A stretch of DNA of 64,000 bases from Hemileia vastatrix (GCA_030280995.1 JASXTE010000002.1:20472683-20536682), one strand, 5' to 3'; shown: positions 41,789 through 53,568, counted from the first letter of the stretch. Program-made: numbers and translations. Notes: a model not told the origin generated them from the letters alone.

Positions 41789-44700
41789 TTAATGTTTTGC
41801 TAAAGTAAAATGACCAGCTAAGATGTCATCATGACAAGTACTCAACATTAACTCTTTCATAGAAGGTGGTATTACTATTACATTGCTTAACTTTTTCCTG
41901 TAATATATATATCCATCTTCAATTGATAGTTTACCTTTTTCCAACGCATTTTTATACTTTGGAGGCAAGGTTTTAATTAATGCACTCATGGAGGCATTCG
42001 TTGGATCATTAAGAATGGTAGATAGTTTAGACAAATCTTTATCAGATGAATAATTTTCCAATATAGTTTGCATAAACTCTTCTTCTAAATCCACTATATA
42101 AATCCCAAATATATGTATAACCTCATTTTCAGGTACATAAGCTGGGTTGTCATCATCATTTGGCAAAGGACTTCTGGATAATAAATCCACATTTGAATGC
42201 AATGTTCCTGCTCTGTGAGTGATTGTCATTCTTCCTCTGTACTCTTGTACAGTTAGTTGCCATCTAAACATGTGCCTATTAGGTGTTTTCATGTTTAGTA
42301 ATGATTTTACTGCACTGCAATCTGTTATAAGTTCAAACTTCTGGTCTTCCAGATAGTAATGAAGTTTCTCCAAAGCCCACACCACGGCTAAACATTCTAG
42401 CTGTGTGGCATCATACCTTAATTCTGTTTTTCTTAAGGTTCTGGATATATAACAGATAACTACTTCAGATAATTTTCCATTTATTATCTGTTTCTGCTGT
42501 AAAGCAGCACCCAAACCTATGAAACTTGCATCAGTGTACAAGATAAAAGGTAGGGTGAAATCTGGCAGTCCTAATATTGAAGCTGACATTAAACATTCCT
42601 TTAATTTATTAAAGGCGTGTTGTCTTTCATTATTCCAAATGAAAGCTTCATTCTTCCTGATTAATGTTTTTAAAGGGGCTGCAATGGATTGGTAATTTTT
42701 AATATATTGTCTATAATATCCACACATACCCAAAAAACTTTGAACCTCTTTTACATTTTTAGGTATCCCAATGTTTTTAATTTCTGCCACTTTATTCTGG
42801 TCAACACAAATTTGTAATCCAGATACAACATGTCCAAGTACTTTCAAGGATTGAAATCCAAACTTACATTTCTTTAATGCAATAGTCATATTAATTTCAT
42901 CCATTTTTTGAAAGACTCTTTTCAGGTGATTTAAATGTTCATCATATGTCTTTGAAAACACTATGATTTCATCAATATAGACCAATAACCATCCTTCAAC
43001 CATTTCCTGATGAAAAACACTATCCATCAATTTTTGGAAGACTGAAGGGGCATTCTTTGGGCCAAATGGCATTCTCACATACTTATATATACCCATATGT
43101 GTGGTTATTAATAAGTAATTTTGAGAATTTCTTTCCACAGGAATCTGGTGGTAACCCTTGTTCCCATCCAGACAGGAAATATATTTTGCTCCTTGTAAGG
43201 TAGCATGGATAGAAGCTATCCTTGGTAGAGGGTAAATATCATCTACTGTATATGTATTCAGAGCTCTATAATCACCGCATAATCTTGCCTTATCTTTTTC
43301 ATAAGAGATTAATACTGGTGAAATGACACAATACTTAGGTGTTGTGTCCACTTTTTCAACAATACCCATTTCCAACAACAATTTTATATTGTCTTCAATA
43401 TCTTTCCTTTTTGCAGGAGATGCTGGGTAAGGTTTCTTTTTTAAACTGCCAGGAATATTATCCAGATCACAGCTTAAAGAGATTTTCATCTCATGGTCTT
43501 TGACCAATCCTAGTTCATTTGAGCTGTGAGCAAATGCCATAGGATATGATTTAATCAATCTCAAAATATCTTCTTGTTCAATTTTTGAGAGTTGAGGACT
43601 GAAAGAGGCCTTTTGGATTTCATTTTCCAATTCACCCACTTCATTGGTGGTTCTTCCACCTTTCAGTTGTTCTTCTCTAGGAGAAATGGCATATACTGAA
43701 TTTTCAGAACATATTTTGAATTTCCTTTTACCATTCACCCCTATGGTGAAACAACTGTTTGCAGGATCTAGTTTAATGCCAAATTTTGTCAATAAATCAT
43801 TACCAATAATAAACCAATCACTACAATTATTATTATCCATTACTACAAATTCACAAACTGCTCTAACATATCCATTATTATATTTAAAGAATACAGCAGT
43901 TTTGTATTTGCCAATTGGATTTAATACTGAACCAAAACCCCTCCAGTTCTTTGTCTGAACAGGTTCTAGTTTTTCCTGGTACTTACTATCAAGTTTCATT
44001 AATGCATTAAGTGAAACTACACTACCTGCAGCCCCAGTGTCAAGAATGGCATTCATTTCTTTTCCACATATGATAATAGGTGCTCTGATAGGTGTTATTT
44101 TGTAAGTATCATGAGATACATCTTTAATTATTTCAGCTTCCTCTATAGAAGTTAAAGATGTGTCTGTATGAGGTATAGCATCATTCAGGAACATTATATC
44201 CTGTTCTAATACAAATATCTCATTTTCATCATCACTGTAAGATATGTTACTCTTGCAATCCTCATTGGATTCCACATTCTCATCTTCATGATTACTAGGT
44301 TCAGAATTCTGTGAGGTTTCAATAACATTTATTCTTTTCTTACACGTGTGACCTTTAACCCAAGGTTCATTACATTTGTAACAAGTGTTATTTTCTTGTC
44401 TCTTAGGGACAAGGGGAGCTGAAGGTTTTTTCTTTTCCACTGGTAACTTACTTGTAGTAGGTTTTACCACGTCAACACTTTGTCTGTAATTACTATACTT
44501 GGTTTCATATTTGTGGTTTAATAATATCTCATTGCATATATTAATGAATCCAGAGGTGTCTCTGACAGTTTCAGTTCTAGCAACAATAATGTCTCTAACT
44601 GATATAGGCAATTTGTATATTATTTTTTCTTTCCACTCTTCATAATCCATTTTTGGATCCATAGCTTTCATGATTTTTATTAAATTCATTAAGAAGACCA

Positions 44701-46465
44701 TGGGTTTATCTCCAGCATTTGGATTATATCTGGCCCTTTCATACAGTCTTTGTTGAGTGATTCTAAATTTTGGGCCACCAAATTGCCTTTCAATTAGTGC
44801 CTTCCATTCATTCCAGGAGTAATTAATTCCCTCACTCAATACAGATTCAAACCATAATAAGGCCACATCTGTAAATAAAGATATTAACTTTGAAGTAATT
44901 TCTTCATCAGGTAATTTATATGAAAATTTTAAGTTATCAATTCTTTGTATGAATTGTTGCCAATCAGATTTTGAATCCCCGTCAAAAGAAGGGTACTGAT
45001 CTAACTTAGGCCAGTTCTTTTGGCTAGTTTTTGCTTCCCTAACCTGAGGAATATTGAGTAAATCACTTACTTTAGAAAGATGATCATGTATTTCATCTTT
45101 TACTGATTTATTATTCTCAGAGCCCATGATACTATGTTCATGTTCCATCATTGGTGTTTCATTTACATGTTTCATGAAAACAGGTACTCTTGTTACATAA
45201 GAAGTGTTATCTTTTATTCTTTCAGTATTTTTCAACATGTTAGCTACTTCAATTTCTACTCTTTGTAACCTATCCTTTATTACAGGTACATGAGTTAAAG
45301 TATCATTTACATTTGAAAAAGACAATTTTACACGTCCCTCTATGGTAGCCATAATATTCTGAGAGTGTTCTAATTTACTTTCTAAATTTCTAATCTCAGA
45401 GTTTAATCTTTTATTCTCATTGATCAATTCATTATTTGAATTTTCAATAATTTTTAATTTATTGGCTGTGGTACTCAATGACTGTGTTAGTTGTAATAAT
45501 ACATTTTCTGTATTAATGTTTGACTCTTTTGAGAACTCTTCCAATTTTTCAATTCTCAATAATAATTTACTTATTATTTTTGATTCCATTGGATTCTCTT
45601 TTAAAAAATATTCTATTTTTTCCGTGTCCAATTCAGAAGACTCATTATCAGGGTCAAGATTTAATTCATTTGATTCCATTTTTATATTAATAGTATTTTC
45701 CTGGTGATCAATAAAACTATTTACATTGTCCTCATGTAAAGACAAGTTTAACATATTCTGTTCAAATGAATAATCCTTTAAATCCTTATCAATAATATCC
45801 AATATTTCCTTATCAATCTCATTACCTATAAGTAATTTATTTTCAGGTTGATATAATTGATCATAAGAAGTTGGATGACTTACCAAGGTCTTATCCCACT
45901 TCCCCTGCCTCTCCTTGCCTTTCCCCTGTAAGGGTGACTGCTGGAGCCCTGCTGTTGAGGATTGTTGTAGTTTTGGGCGTACCAATCCCATTTCCATTTG
46001 CTTACAGTAATTTTTTGGTCCTCCTCTTGGGCTGGAGGTGTTGCTATGGAATTGTTGGGTGCCACTGTTGGTGGTTGAGTCTTTATGTCCACTAGAGCTT
46101 GGTTGACTTCTATGAAACCTTGAGCTGCTCTCTTTTCCAGATTGTTGATCTGGTCCACTATATTGTTGACTCTTATTGTCAAGGTGTTCAGTAGGGTGGA
46201 TAGGGAGTGAACTTGTTCTTGTAAAGTATTTTTTGTTTTCTTTATTGAAACCTGCTTTAAAAGCTTTTCCCTTTCCTCCAGAGACATTGACGGAGTGTTG
46301 TTGATTATGGGAGAGTCCTGGCCCTCCATTTGAATGTCCTGTAACAGGTCTTTCAGCTCTAGGTCTTAAGTTATAAGGTTTTACCTTATTACTTACAATG
46401 TCAATGTTGTCACACATTTTTACGTGGAATTTAAAGAATTGAAAGTTTAGATATGAAAACTTCAA
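41789..46465 (-). pseudogene. G1 gag-pol: gag, protease, RT, RNase H
   Basis: The 1558-residue frame includes coiled coil (about 300-420), capsid (about 484-650, 'WPKLDQYPSFDGDSKSDWQQF'), a zinc knuckle CX2CX7HXC at 695-708, protease 'AILDTGAAGSVVS' (Asp809), RT ('LCGDYRALN', 'LDGNKGYHQIPV', 'RMPFGPKNAPSVFQ') and RNase H (Asp1312, Glu1358, Asp1382). The likely functional start is Met157/Met159 (about 45997), where 'GLV' aligns with the start of the related element at 60772; upstream the frame overlaps the small ORF at 45880-46329. The RT active site reads YIDE (1163-1166), not YIDD. A single missing base near 41790 truncates the integrase. Confidence 0.9.
45880..46329 (-). CDS. G1 small upstream ORF ('SKWxWDW' ORF)
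   Basis: 149 codons in a frame different from gag-pol. Residues about 15-85 form a predicted coiled coil ('EEREKLLKQ', 'LQEQVHSLSTLLNTLTIRVNNIVDQINNLEKRAAQGFIEVNQALVDIK'), followed by a Pro/Thr/Gln linker, the motif 'ITVSKWKWDWYAQNY' and a basic Arg/Gly tail ('HPYRGKARRGRGSG'). The related G2 element has the counterpart at 60518-60913 ('VEVSKWQWDW', 'HPYQGGKRRR'), and the old remnant at 6660-6950 preserves the coiled coil. An in-phase upstream start (MCDNID, about 46417, 'KPYNLRPRAERPVTGH') may belong to it but is one base out of frame here. Function unknown; a basic tail suggests nucleic-acid binding. Confidence 0.7.
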   Translation of the reverse strand: MEGQDSPIINNTPSMSLEEREKLLKQVSIKKTKNTLQEQVHSLSTLLNTLTIRVNNIVDQINNLEKRAAQGFIEVNQALVDIKTQPPTVAPNNSIATPPAQEEDQKITVSKWKWDWYAQNYNNPQQQGSSSHPYRGKARRGRGSGIRPW

Positions 46466-47085
46466 AAAGGAGTTTTATCAGTATTTATCAATACCACTGA
46501 AGACAATTTTATTGCTTACTTATTGGTATGAAGTGAATATTTAAGTGCCAAAAGTCAAATATGCTTTTATGTGGTCACTTGATTTAACTGGTCTACAATA
46601 TGTAGCCGTATTTTTATATTCAAAAGAAAACAACTGTCAGTATGATTCTTTCTCAATATTTAATGAATTTTACAAACCAATAAAAGAAAAGATTAAGAGT
46701 CCTGTGAAAAGAAAACAATTAATCAGTTTAATTGGTTTATTATCTGCAAAGATCACAAATTTAATTGGTCTATTGACAGACTCCCACTAAGAACAATTAT
46801 ATGTTAAATTAGTGGTAAAAATTTTATCTGCAAAGATCTCAAATTTAATTGGTCTATTGACAGACCCACTAGTAACAATTATAAGTTAAATTAGTGGTAA
46901 AATTGTTGATTCAATATCACAATTTTATAATATAACAGGGCTTCTTTTTCTGAAATCACTATATAAGTGACCCCAACCTGTTGTAATTATCCAAATATTT
47001 CTATAGGGATATTATTTACGTGCACCTTCTTTTGAAAATTTCACTTACAGGATTATAACAGAATTCTTGAGGAAAGGCCCCCAAT
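46466..47085 (-). other. G1 leader between 5' LTR and ORFs
   Basis: Untranslated leader, with a repeated block: 'ctgcaaagatcacaaatttaattggtctattgacaga' type sequence occurs at about 46743 and 46828. A diverged counterpart exists at 7020-7600. Confidence 0.6.
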
Positions 47086-48586
47086 TGTCAGGCTAAGATC
47101 AAGTACAAGGACGTGAACTAGCTTGAATAGTCAGTTGTCTAGAAGATTTTAATGGTCCTATATGAATACTGTAGTTCTAATCCACTAAGTTGTAAAATAT
47201 AATCAAATATAAAGGTCTCAGTAATATAATTCTCACTATTCTTATATATGGCTTACAATCTTTATAGTTGGTAGAAAAATAGATTATATAAATTCAGATA
47301 CTATTCAAAAGTCTTATAAAAGTACTAATTGATATGTATTGTAATTGGTTTGGTTATATTGGTTAAATTGTAATGATAAAGAATGAAGAAATACAACCCA
47401 AAAACCTCCTCCTTTTATACACACTGAGTTCCCCAATGATTCCCTTGATGTACCACCCAATACACAGTTAATAACGCCTCTAAACAACTAATAGACATTC
47501 CCATCAACATTCCCAGTGACCCATGACATAATTAGAAGAGTAATAACCGCCAAAATCCTGAAATAATAAGGGAAATCCATCAAAATTAAAGAAAAAGACA
47601 AAAAGAGAGTATATGCGTATAAAACAATAATATTAAGGACTAAAGGAGACTTCTTAAGGTTAATAATAGCTTAATAATAAGGGGGATTGACTGTAGAAAT
47701 AATGGGGCTAATCCTGACATTATACTACGTGAAATTCCCATTCAAAAATAACCAAAATTGACTGAGAAACCACCCAAAAACTTAAAAAAGAGCGTGAGAT
47801 GTGGGGTAACTACATGCAGTTCTTGGAAGGCTCTTGCACAGGTAAATCCTTGACTAAAATTAGGCGAATTTAAGCATGGTGATGAAATAAAGTGCCAAGA
47901 GTGAGGTTATTAATGAAATTAGTGCATATAAACAGGGTCAATGCATTATTAATTAAGCTAGGACACTAAATAAGCGCCTGTCGCCTATTTTAGTGTGTTT
48001 CCCCACAGTGGGCGTAGAATGTGGGGTAATTATAGTGTGAAAAAGCTAACTTTGCTAAAAATGAAGCTATTCACACGGGAAAAAAGCAGGCAGTATGTGG
48101 CCAGTACACAGAAGCCATTTCTGGCATAAAAAACACCAAATTTGAAAAGTGTTATTTTTATGCATTTAAATAGCCAAATCAATAGTTCTAAATGAGCCCA
48201 ATTGATCTGTCAAAGCGCAATTTTGATATTCTCAATTTTATAGCGCATATAGTCAACTTTTAAGTGAAATAAAGCGCATTTCTTGTTTTTTGCATAAAAC
48301 AATGAATATAACAGCTTTAAGTGTACTTAAAAGTTATGCAGCCTTATACTTAAGGTTCTTAAGATTACCCTAACATATTCCAACTTAATATTAAGTACAT
48401 AAGACCTATAAAAGGTGGATATATGCGTGTATATAAGGTGTTATAATGGCATTTTTTGTGTATTATCATAATTTTACTTATGTATACTATTTGTGTACTC
48501 TTATTTATTAGTCCCATGTATAGTTCATGTGTTTAACATAACTTATAATCACTTTTTACTCAGTCCTGGAGATATACAGGCTGACA
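47086..48586 (-). repeat. Ty3/gypsy 5' LTR, 1501 bp
   Basis: Right LTR of the intact element; the minus strand has a TATA-like 'tataaaagg' opposite about 47410-47420, which would drive the element's transcript leftward. Confidence 0.95.
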
Positions 48587-48972
48587 ATTTTATACAACCT
48601 ACTGTCGCGCACAACCCATGTATTTATAAGTTTTATATTTTATTTTCATGCAATCTCACCCGACTTGTGGCATGAAGGACAAGGAAACTAATTACAGACA
48701 TATTCAAAAAGGTTGGTGCAGTTTTACTAAAAAATTCAAAACTTTTGGTCAACTTAATTGACATTTGACAGCAAACGTAGCCCTCCCTTCACCAAAAATT
48801 TGCCAGTTTCTCTGTCAAATGTCAAGCATTCTGTCTAAATGTTTTGATTTTTTTCGCAAAACTGCACCAACCGGTTCGAAATTGGCTGTAAGTTATTTAC
48901 AAGATATGAGGGGAAGACAAATTTGAGAGAGAAAAAACCGGCAATAAAGTAGAGATGCATTTACACTGCAAA
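48587..48972. repeat. Duplicated segment, copy B (right part)
   Basis: Continues copy B after the Ty3/gypsy insertion and contains the unoccupied copia site 'catattcaaaaagg' (48699-48712). Homology with copy A stops at 'cactgcaa', where element H3 begins. Confidence 0.9.
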
Positions 48973-49462
48973 CACTACACACAAAGTGAAATATACCTAA
49001 TAGGGGGTCTCAAACTTTACCAAACACGCCTAGCTTGTTTCATTTGAAAAACGCCACACAAACACGCTGTGAAACATGGCTGATTTGGTACTTGGGGTCT
49101 CAAACATGGGGTCAAATATGTCCTACTTGAGTACAATTTTCTTAACCACAATTCAGCCCACAAGTACCCACATCCTCCTGATCAGCTGTGCACCACCTTC
49201 CTTCCATCCTCATCCATATACTCCACATTACAACTCTTCTCCCCCAGTTCATTTCCAAATCAATTTTTTCTCTTTCAAACCACAGTAAGTCTGTTACATT
49301 TTATTCTGTTTTTTAGAAAATTTTCCTGTTCAAATCTCTATACTCAAAACCTCTTATTTTTATACAAGGCATCATAAATATATAAAATCTTTGTTAGTTT
49401 CTCCTTTTCTTCAACAAAATTTTCTTTTTTCACTAATTTCTTTGTTTAGTGTTAATTAATCA

Positions 49463-50718
49463 TGCCTCGCTCAAAATCCACTTCTCAAAAATTTACTCAA
49501 TTGAAACTTTCTGACCTTCAGATTGTAATTAACTGGCTAAAATTAAATCTAATTTTGATGCCTGTTTTGGCTGTGCAAAGTCCACTCAAGCTGGTCGTCC
49601 ACCAGCATCAAATTGAGTGGCTTTGATCAAATGGCAGTGGAGTTGAAATCAAAAACTAAAGGTAAGATGGATTTGACAACAAAGAAAACGTGGGAAATAT
49701 TCAAAAACTATCAAACAAAATACAAGAAAGCAAAGATGGCTTCTTCTTTAACTGGGTTTGGAGTTACTGAAGATGATGAAAAGCATGGAATCACATCTGT
49801 TTCTGAAAAACTCAACTCTATGTGTCCTCTTTATGATCAAATTGACAAACTCTTTGGTCAAAGGCCCAATGTCAACCCCTTGCACATGAATCAAGGCCCA
49901 AGAATCCCTGAGTCTCATACAAATAGTCAAGATTTTCTTTGGATCCTTCACTTGACTCTCCAGAGTGTGGTGAACCATCTGCGTATTCTGACATTGAGCT
50001 TGATGAGCCCATGGTAGTAAGACTAAGCTACTTTTGCTATAATTGTTTCTTTTTTAGTGCTGATTTATTTCTCATGTATAAACCAGAACAAGGCCTCATC
50101 AGATCTTGAAATTTTTAGGGATGTAGCTGACAATGAAAGATTAAAGATGAAGAATCAACCCCTTCTAGCAACAGACTAAAGCAAAGAGCTTCTGCTAGTT
50201 TTGGGACAACTCAATCAACATCAAAGGCTGTTTTTTCTGCTTATGGGGAGATTGTTAATAAACATGAACAAGGTTATATTTTTAACTTTTGTTTTTACTA
50301 AAGAATTTTTCTTAATTTATTTATCTTACTCTTAAAAGTTAAATTTGTTGCAGAAAAAGAACAAGCACAAATTGAAATCATGAAGTTGGAGTCTCATGAA
50401 AAAACTGCAGAATGTCAACTACTTTTTGAGGAAAAGAAGTGGTTTCATTCACAATCAAAGAAAGAATTTTTTTTAGAAATTTAGAAAGATCATTTACATT
50501 TGGAGAGGGAGAAGGTTAGGATTCAAAGAGAGGATGATGAAAAATTCAAATATAATCAATTTCCATTGGAAAATACCAAAATTCAGTTACAAGCTGATGA
50601 ATTAAAAATGAAGCAACTTGATGCTAAAAAATCAAGAAATCAAGCTTTTTTACTTGCCTGTGTTAATGAAAATAAGTTAAATGCTGATATTAAAGAGTTG
50701 CTTTCTTTACTTAGGTAA
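49463..50718 (+). pseudogene. Harbinger ORF1 in H3: SANT-like protein with coiled coil (broken)
   Basis: Starts MPRSKSTSQKFTQLKLSDLQIVINWLK, then a frameshift; 'GFDQMAVELKSKTKGKMDL', 'TWEIFKNYQTKYKKAKMASSLTGFGVTEDD' and 'KLNSMCPLYDQIDKLFGQRPNVNPLHMNQG' follow, matching the H1 protein segment by segment. After introns the coiled coil appears at about 50353-50718 ('EKEQAQIEIMKLESHEKT', 'LHLEREKVRIQREDDEKF', 'LKMKQLDAKKSRNQAFLLACVNENK'). Stops and frameshifts break it near 49545, 49610 and 50483. Confidence 0.7.
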
Positions 50719-50805
50719 AATTAAGTAAATATTAATAAATATCTCTCTGAATTTCTTCTTTAATATCAACATAAAATTATTCCAACAATTCATGTATCTC
50801 CTTCC

Positions 50806-51072
50806 TTAGATTTTTAAACTCTTCAACATTTTTTTTCTAACTAAACTACTTGTATCTAATAATCTAGATCCTACTCTGTCAATCATACTTTCTATTTTTT
50901 CATCAATTACATTTAGGAATTTTTCTCTTGTCTTGGATTTATCACTTTCTCTTATTTGTTCCCAAATACTATCATCATCCAAAGATTCTTTTCTTTTGCT
51001 TTTTTTATGCAATCTACTACTTGAAGGATAACCCTTGTTACAATAGTCTTCAATACTAGATGAGTTACTCAT
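50806..51072 (-). CDS. Small ORF of unknown function in H3
   Basis: 88 codons, starting MSNSSSIEDYCNKGYPSSSRLHKKSKRK and ending 'VRKKMLKSLKI'. It is basic and Ser-rich at the N-terminus and then helical ('IWEQIRESDKSKTREKFLNVIDEKIESMIDRVGSRLLD'). It sits between the ORF1 and nuclease genes, where H1 has its Ser-rich oxygenase gene start. I do not recognise it; it may be a real small gene or a leftover first exon. Confidence 0.4.
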   Translation of the reverse strand: MSNSSSIEDYCNKGYPSSSRLHKKSKRKESLDDDSIWEQIRESDKSKTREKFLNVIDEKIESMIDRVGSRLLDTSSLVRKKMLKSLKI

Positions 51073-51284
51073 TTAAAATATTCTGGAGAAAACAAAACTT
51101 GATGTATACTTTGGTTGTTATAGAAAATGGATCTTTGTAGACCAAAAATATTTATGGAAACAAAGTATGCAAGTTTATTTTGGCAACAAGTTAACCTGCA
51201 ATTTACCATATTATGGGGTCCAGACCACCAAATAATTTATAAGTCAAAAAAATTTATGTTGAATTTTTTTTCTGGAAATAACCT

Positions 51285-51420
51285 CCCCTGCTATTTAGAA
51301 TAACCAGGGGTGGGGATCACTTTTTTCTTCTAAGTCAGAAAAAAATTTATTAAAAAAAAAATAACAATACCCTCCCATGTGTTTTATTGAAGTAGGGGCA
51401 TAGATTGCCAAAATTTATGT
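51285..51420. repeat. Two C-run/G-run minisatellite units in H3
   Basis: 'cccctgctatttagaataaccaggggtggggatcac' type unit followed by one with 'tgttttattgaagtagggg'; same family as 9864-10290 in H1. Confidence 0.65.
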
Positions 51421-52006
51421 TCATTGCATAAATTAACATGAAAACAAGTCTTATAAGATAATTAACAAACCTAAATTAATGAAAATTCAAGTAAAAATAT
51501 GAGTGGAAATTGTCTGTGACCAAAGTCAATGAAATAAAACAGAAATGTATACATGAAACACATGAGAAAAACATATTTCCTCATGATCACTGTTATATGA
51601 CACATGTCCAATGGATCATTAATTTAAAAAAATGAGAAATTAACTTACTTTGAGTGCTTTCAAGTGAGAAGTATCAGAACCAACAATGAATGATAGAAGT
51701 TAGAGAGGAAGAGAAGATGAAATATTGAAATGAGACAGAATCTTAGAAATTTTATATGTTTTCAAATGTTATGCAATGTCAAGTCTGGGAGCTGAACCAA
51801 AACAAATAAAACTGAGAAACTGGGGAATATCATTGGAAAAAGTTATTACTCAAAAAAAATTTATAAAAAAGTCAAGATAAGCCCTCAAAATGAGAAAGGC
51901 TTATTTTTAGTATTTTAGCACACATATAACTGGGTTGAGATAATAAAGTACTGCTAGATTCTATTTCTGGAGGTGGATCAGGAATCTCATCTTCATAAAG
52001 CTCATT
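51421..52006. other. H3 spacer, no supported gene
   Basis: AT-rich, no recognisable ORF. It lies downstream of the nuclease pseudogene, which reads leftward on the minus strand and ends at 52007, so part of it may be that gene's 3' untranslated region. Confidence 0.4.
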
Positions 52007-53120
52007 TCATTCATCTTTTAAGTTAGAAAGAAGATTGTGTAATATAAGACAAGCAGTAATCCAGTCTACAGTAACCTTCATTTCTTTTTTGTTACAGAGT
52101 GGAGTCCTTAGTTCTCTTAGAGAAGAAAAACTGCCTTTCAGTATCCCTATTGCATGCTCAATCCTAACATGAGATTTTTCTAGATGAGTATTGAATCTTA
52201 ATTTTTCACTTACTTCATCACCAGTCCCACAAAAAGCAAGTATGACATAAACACCATTTGAATAAACAGAGTCTTCTAAAAGATATTGATTTTTATCAAA
52301 AAAATATTTAGAATGTTGAGAAATATTCATTTTCTGAAATACAAAGGAATCATGGCGAGCACCAGGGAATCCAGCATGAAAAGAAATGAATTTCTTCTTA
52401 ATATCACAAACCAATTGAAGATCTATTGATTAACTTAAAAAAAAGATTAATATGAGCTTTGTTTGAAACTTTTAAAGAAAAAATATCACCTTTTTTTGCA
52501 ATCAAAAAAGCTATTTCCATCTCTGGCAGGTTTTTTACTCAATGGTACGCTGGTACCATCAACAAAACCAATGCAGCCAGGAAAAAATTCTTTTTACATC
52601 AACTGAGAGTTCTCCAACCTTTCTTCTTTATTGGGCCATTTCAGAAGTTGAGATTCAAGAGAAATAATTGTAGTTATGACTTACTTTGTATAAAGGTGAA
52701 CTGTTCCTTGACTAAGCTGGAAGAGTTTTTCAAGATGGGTTAATGCTGCACCATTACCATTTGAGCCAAAACGGCAAAGTGTCTTATATATTTGAATTTC
52801 TGGAACTCTTTGAGGATAATGAGAATTATTTTTGTAAATTTAATGATCTTAAATCAATTCAAGTAAACTAAGAAATCCAGGAAAAGTTTTAAAAAACATC
52901 TGTTGAAAGCTAGCTTCAGGAATGTTGGAAAAAACATCAAGGTGATATCAAGGTTGGTGTTGTATGGAAGGTGTTCTTGAAAATAAGTAGGGGTTCTCCA
53001 ACATGTGGCACATAAAAGCCAAGTCAATTTATGCATCAGAATTGGTATCAGAATTAACCATTAGATCAAGAGCTACAGCTGCAGAAGTGATCTCAAGTTG
53101 ATGGCTGACTGAAAGTGGCA
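52007..53120 (-). pseudogene. Harbinger-type DDE transposase (broken), in H3
   Basis: The 3' exon (52414-52007, 135 codons) is open: 'MVCDIKKKFISFHAGFPGARHDSFVFQKM', 'NQYLLEDSVYSNGVYVILAF' (second catalytic Asp), 'THLEKSHVRIEHAIGILKGSFSSLREL' (catalytic Glu in RIEHAIG) and 'VTVDWITACLILHNLL'. Upstream, on the minus strand at about 52600-52480, 'FFPGCIGFVDGTSVPLSKKPARDGNSFFDCKKR' gives the first Asp, and an intron of similar position to H1 follows. The N-terminal helices (53120-52620) contain stops and frame changes ('SRFGSNGNGAA'-type core present). All three acidic residues survive, but the N-terminal half is broken. Confidence 0.85.
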
Positions 53121-53568
53121 TGATATGTTAGTGAAAAGTGGTAAAGATTAAGGGCAATTGTATGATTATAAGATTGATTAAGTTCTGGTAAGTCATATAA
53201 ATTTCTCATATCAATAAGCCCTTAAGGATTAGGTGAAAAAAATCTAGGTGTTGGCACATTTGTACCTAGTTTTGGCGTATCTAGTGCTGACTCATCATGA
53301 TGATGAAGGGAAGTGTTTTGATGACTTGTTTGAAGCAAAAGAAGAAGTTTTTGGGGAAAAATACGCTTTTGAAATACAAATTTCCAGGGCAGGTGTATTT
53401 CATTTTTTGATGGTGGGTTTGGCACCTTTTTTGTGGTGTGTTTATGTGACATATTTGGTAATGTTTGAGACCCCTTAATAGGTAAATTTTAGACTAGTTG
53501 TGTATATTTTAGATTTTTTAAACACCTTTTTTGGTGGTGTGGGATAGAAAATCTCTCAAAAGGAAAAC

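Larger units (their letters stand above)
38862..48586 (-). mobile_element. Nearly intact Ty3/gypsy chromovirus-type element G1, 9.7 kb
   Basis: Two 1501-bp LTRs (38862-40362 and 47086-48586) start TGTCAGGCTAAG and end CAGGCTGACA; I count about five differences. ATTTT flanks both sides (38857-38861 and 48587-48591), and the empty site is intact in copy A at 25336-25340. Coding order on the minus strand is a small upstream ORF, gag, protease, RT, RNase H, integrase and chromodomain. A single-base deletion near 41790 splits the polyprotein. On the minus strand the sequence after the 5' LTR is ATTGGGGGCCTTTCC, a plausible primer-binding site (TGG...) for a tRNA I cannot name. Confidence 0.95.
48973..53506. 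mobile_element. Harbinger-type DNA transposon H3 with CACTA-like ends, 4.5 kb
   Basis: The left end starts CACTACACACAAAGTG and the inverse of the right end reads ATACACAACTAGTC; both continue into 'accta-taggggtctcaaac' and 'ttaccaaa', a TIR of about 55 bp with decay at the outer right end. Left flank is AAA; a matching duplication on the right is not visible. Gene order equals H1: plus-strand SANT/coiled-coil ORF, minisatellite, minus-strand DDE nuclease; in place of the oxygenase there is a small minus-strand ORF (50806-51072). All long genes are broken. Confidence 0.75.

Noticed and set aside
41757..41810. Programmed frameshift between RT and integrase of G1
   Set aside because: The position within a zinc finger, the single missing base in an A-run and the continuous frame in G2 point to mutation or error.
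43644..43958. Plus-strand open frame inside G1
   Set aside because: Antisense to the protease-RT part of a clear polyprotein; no independent support.
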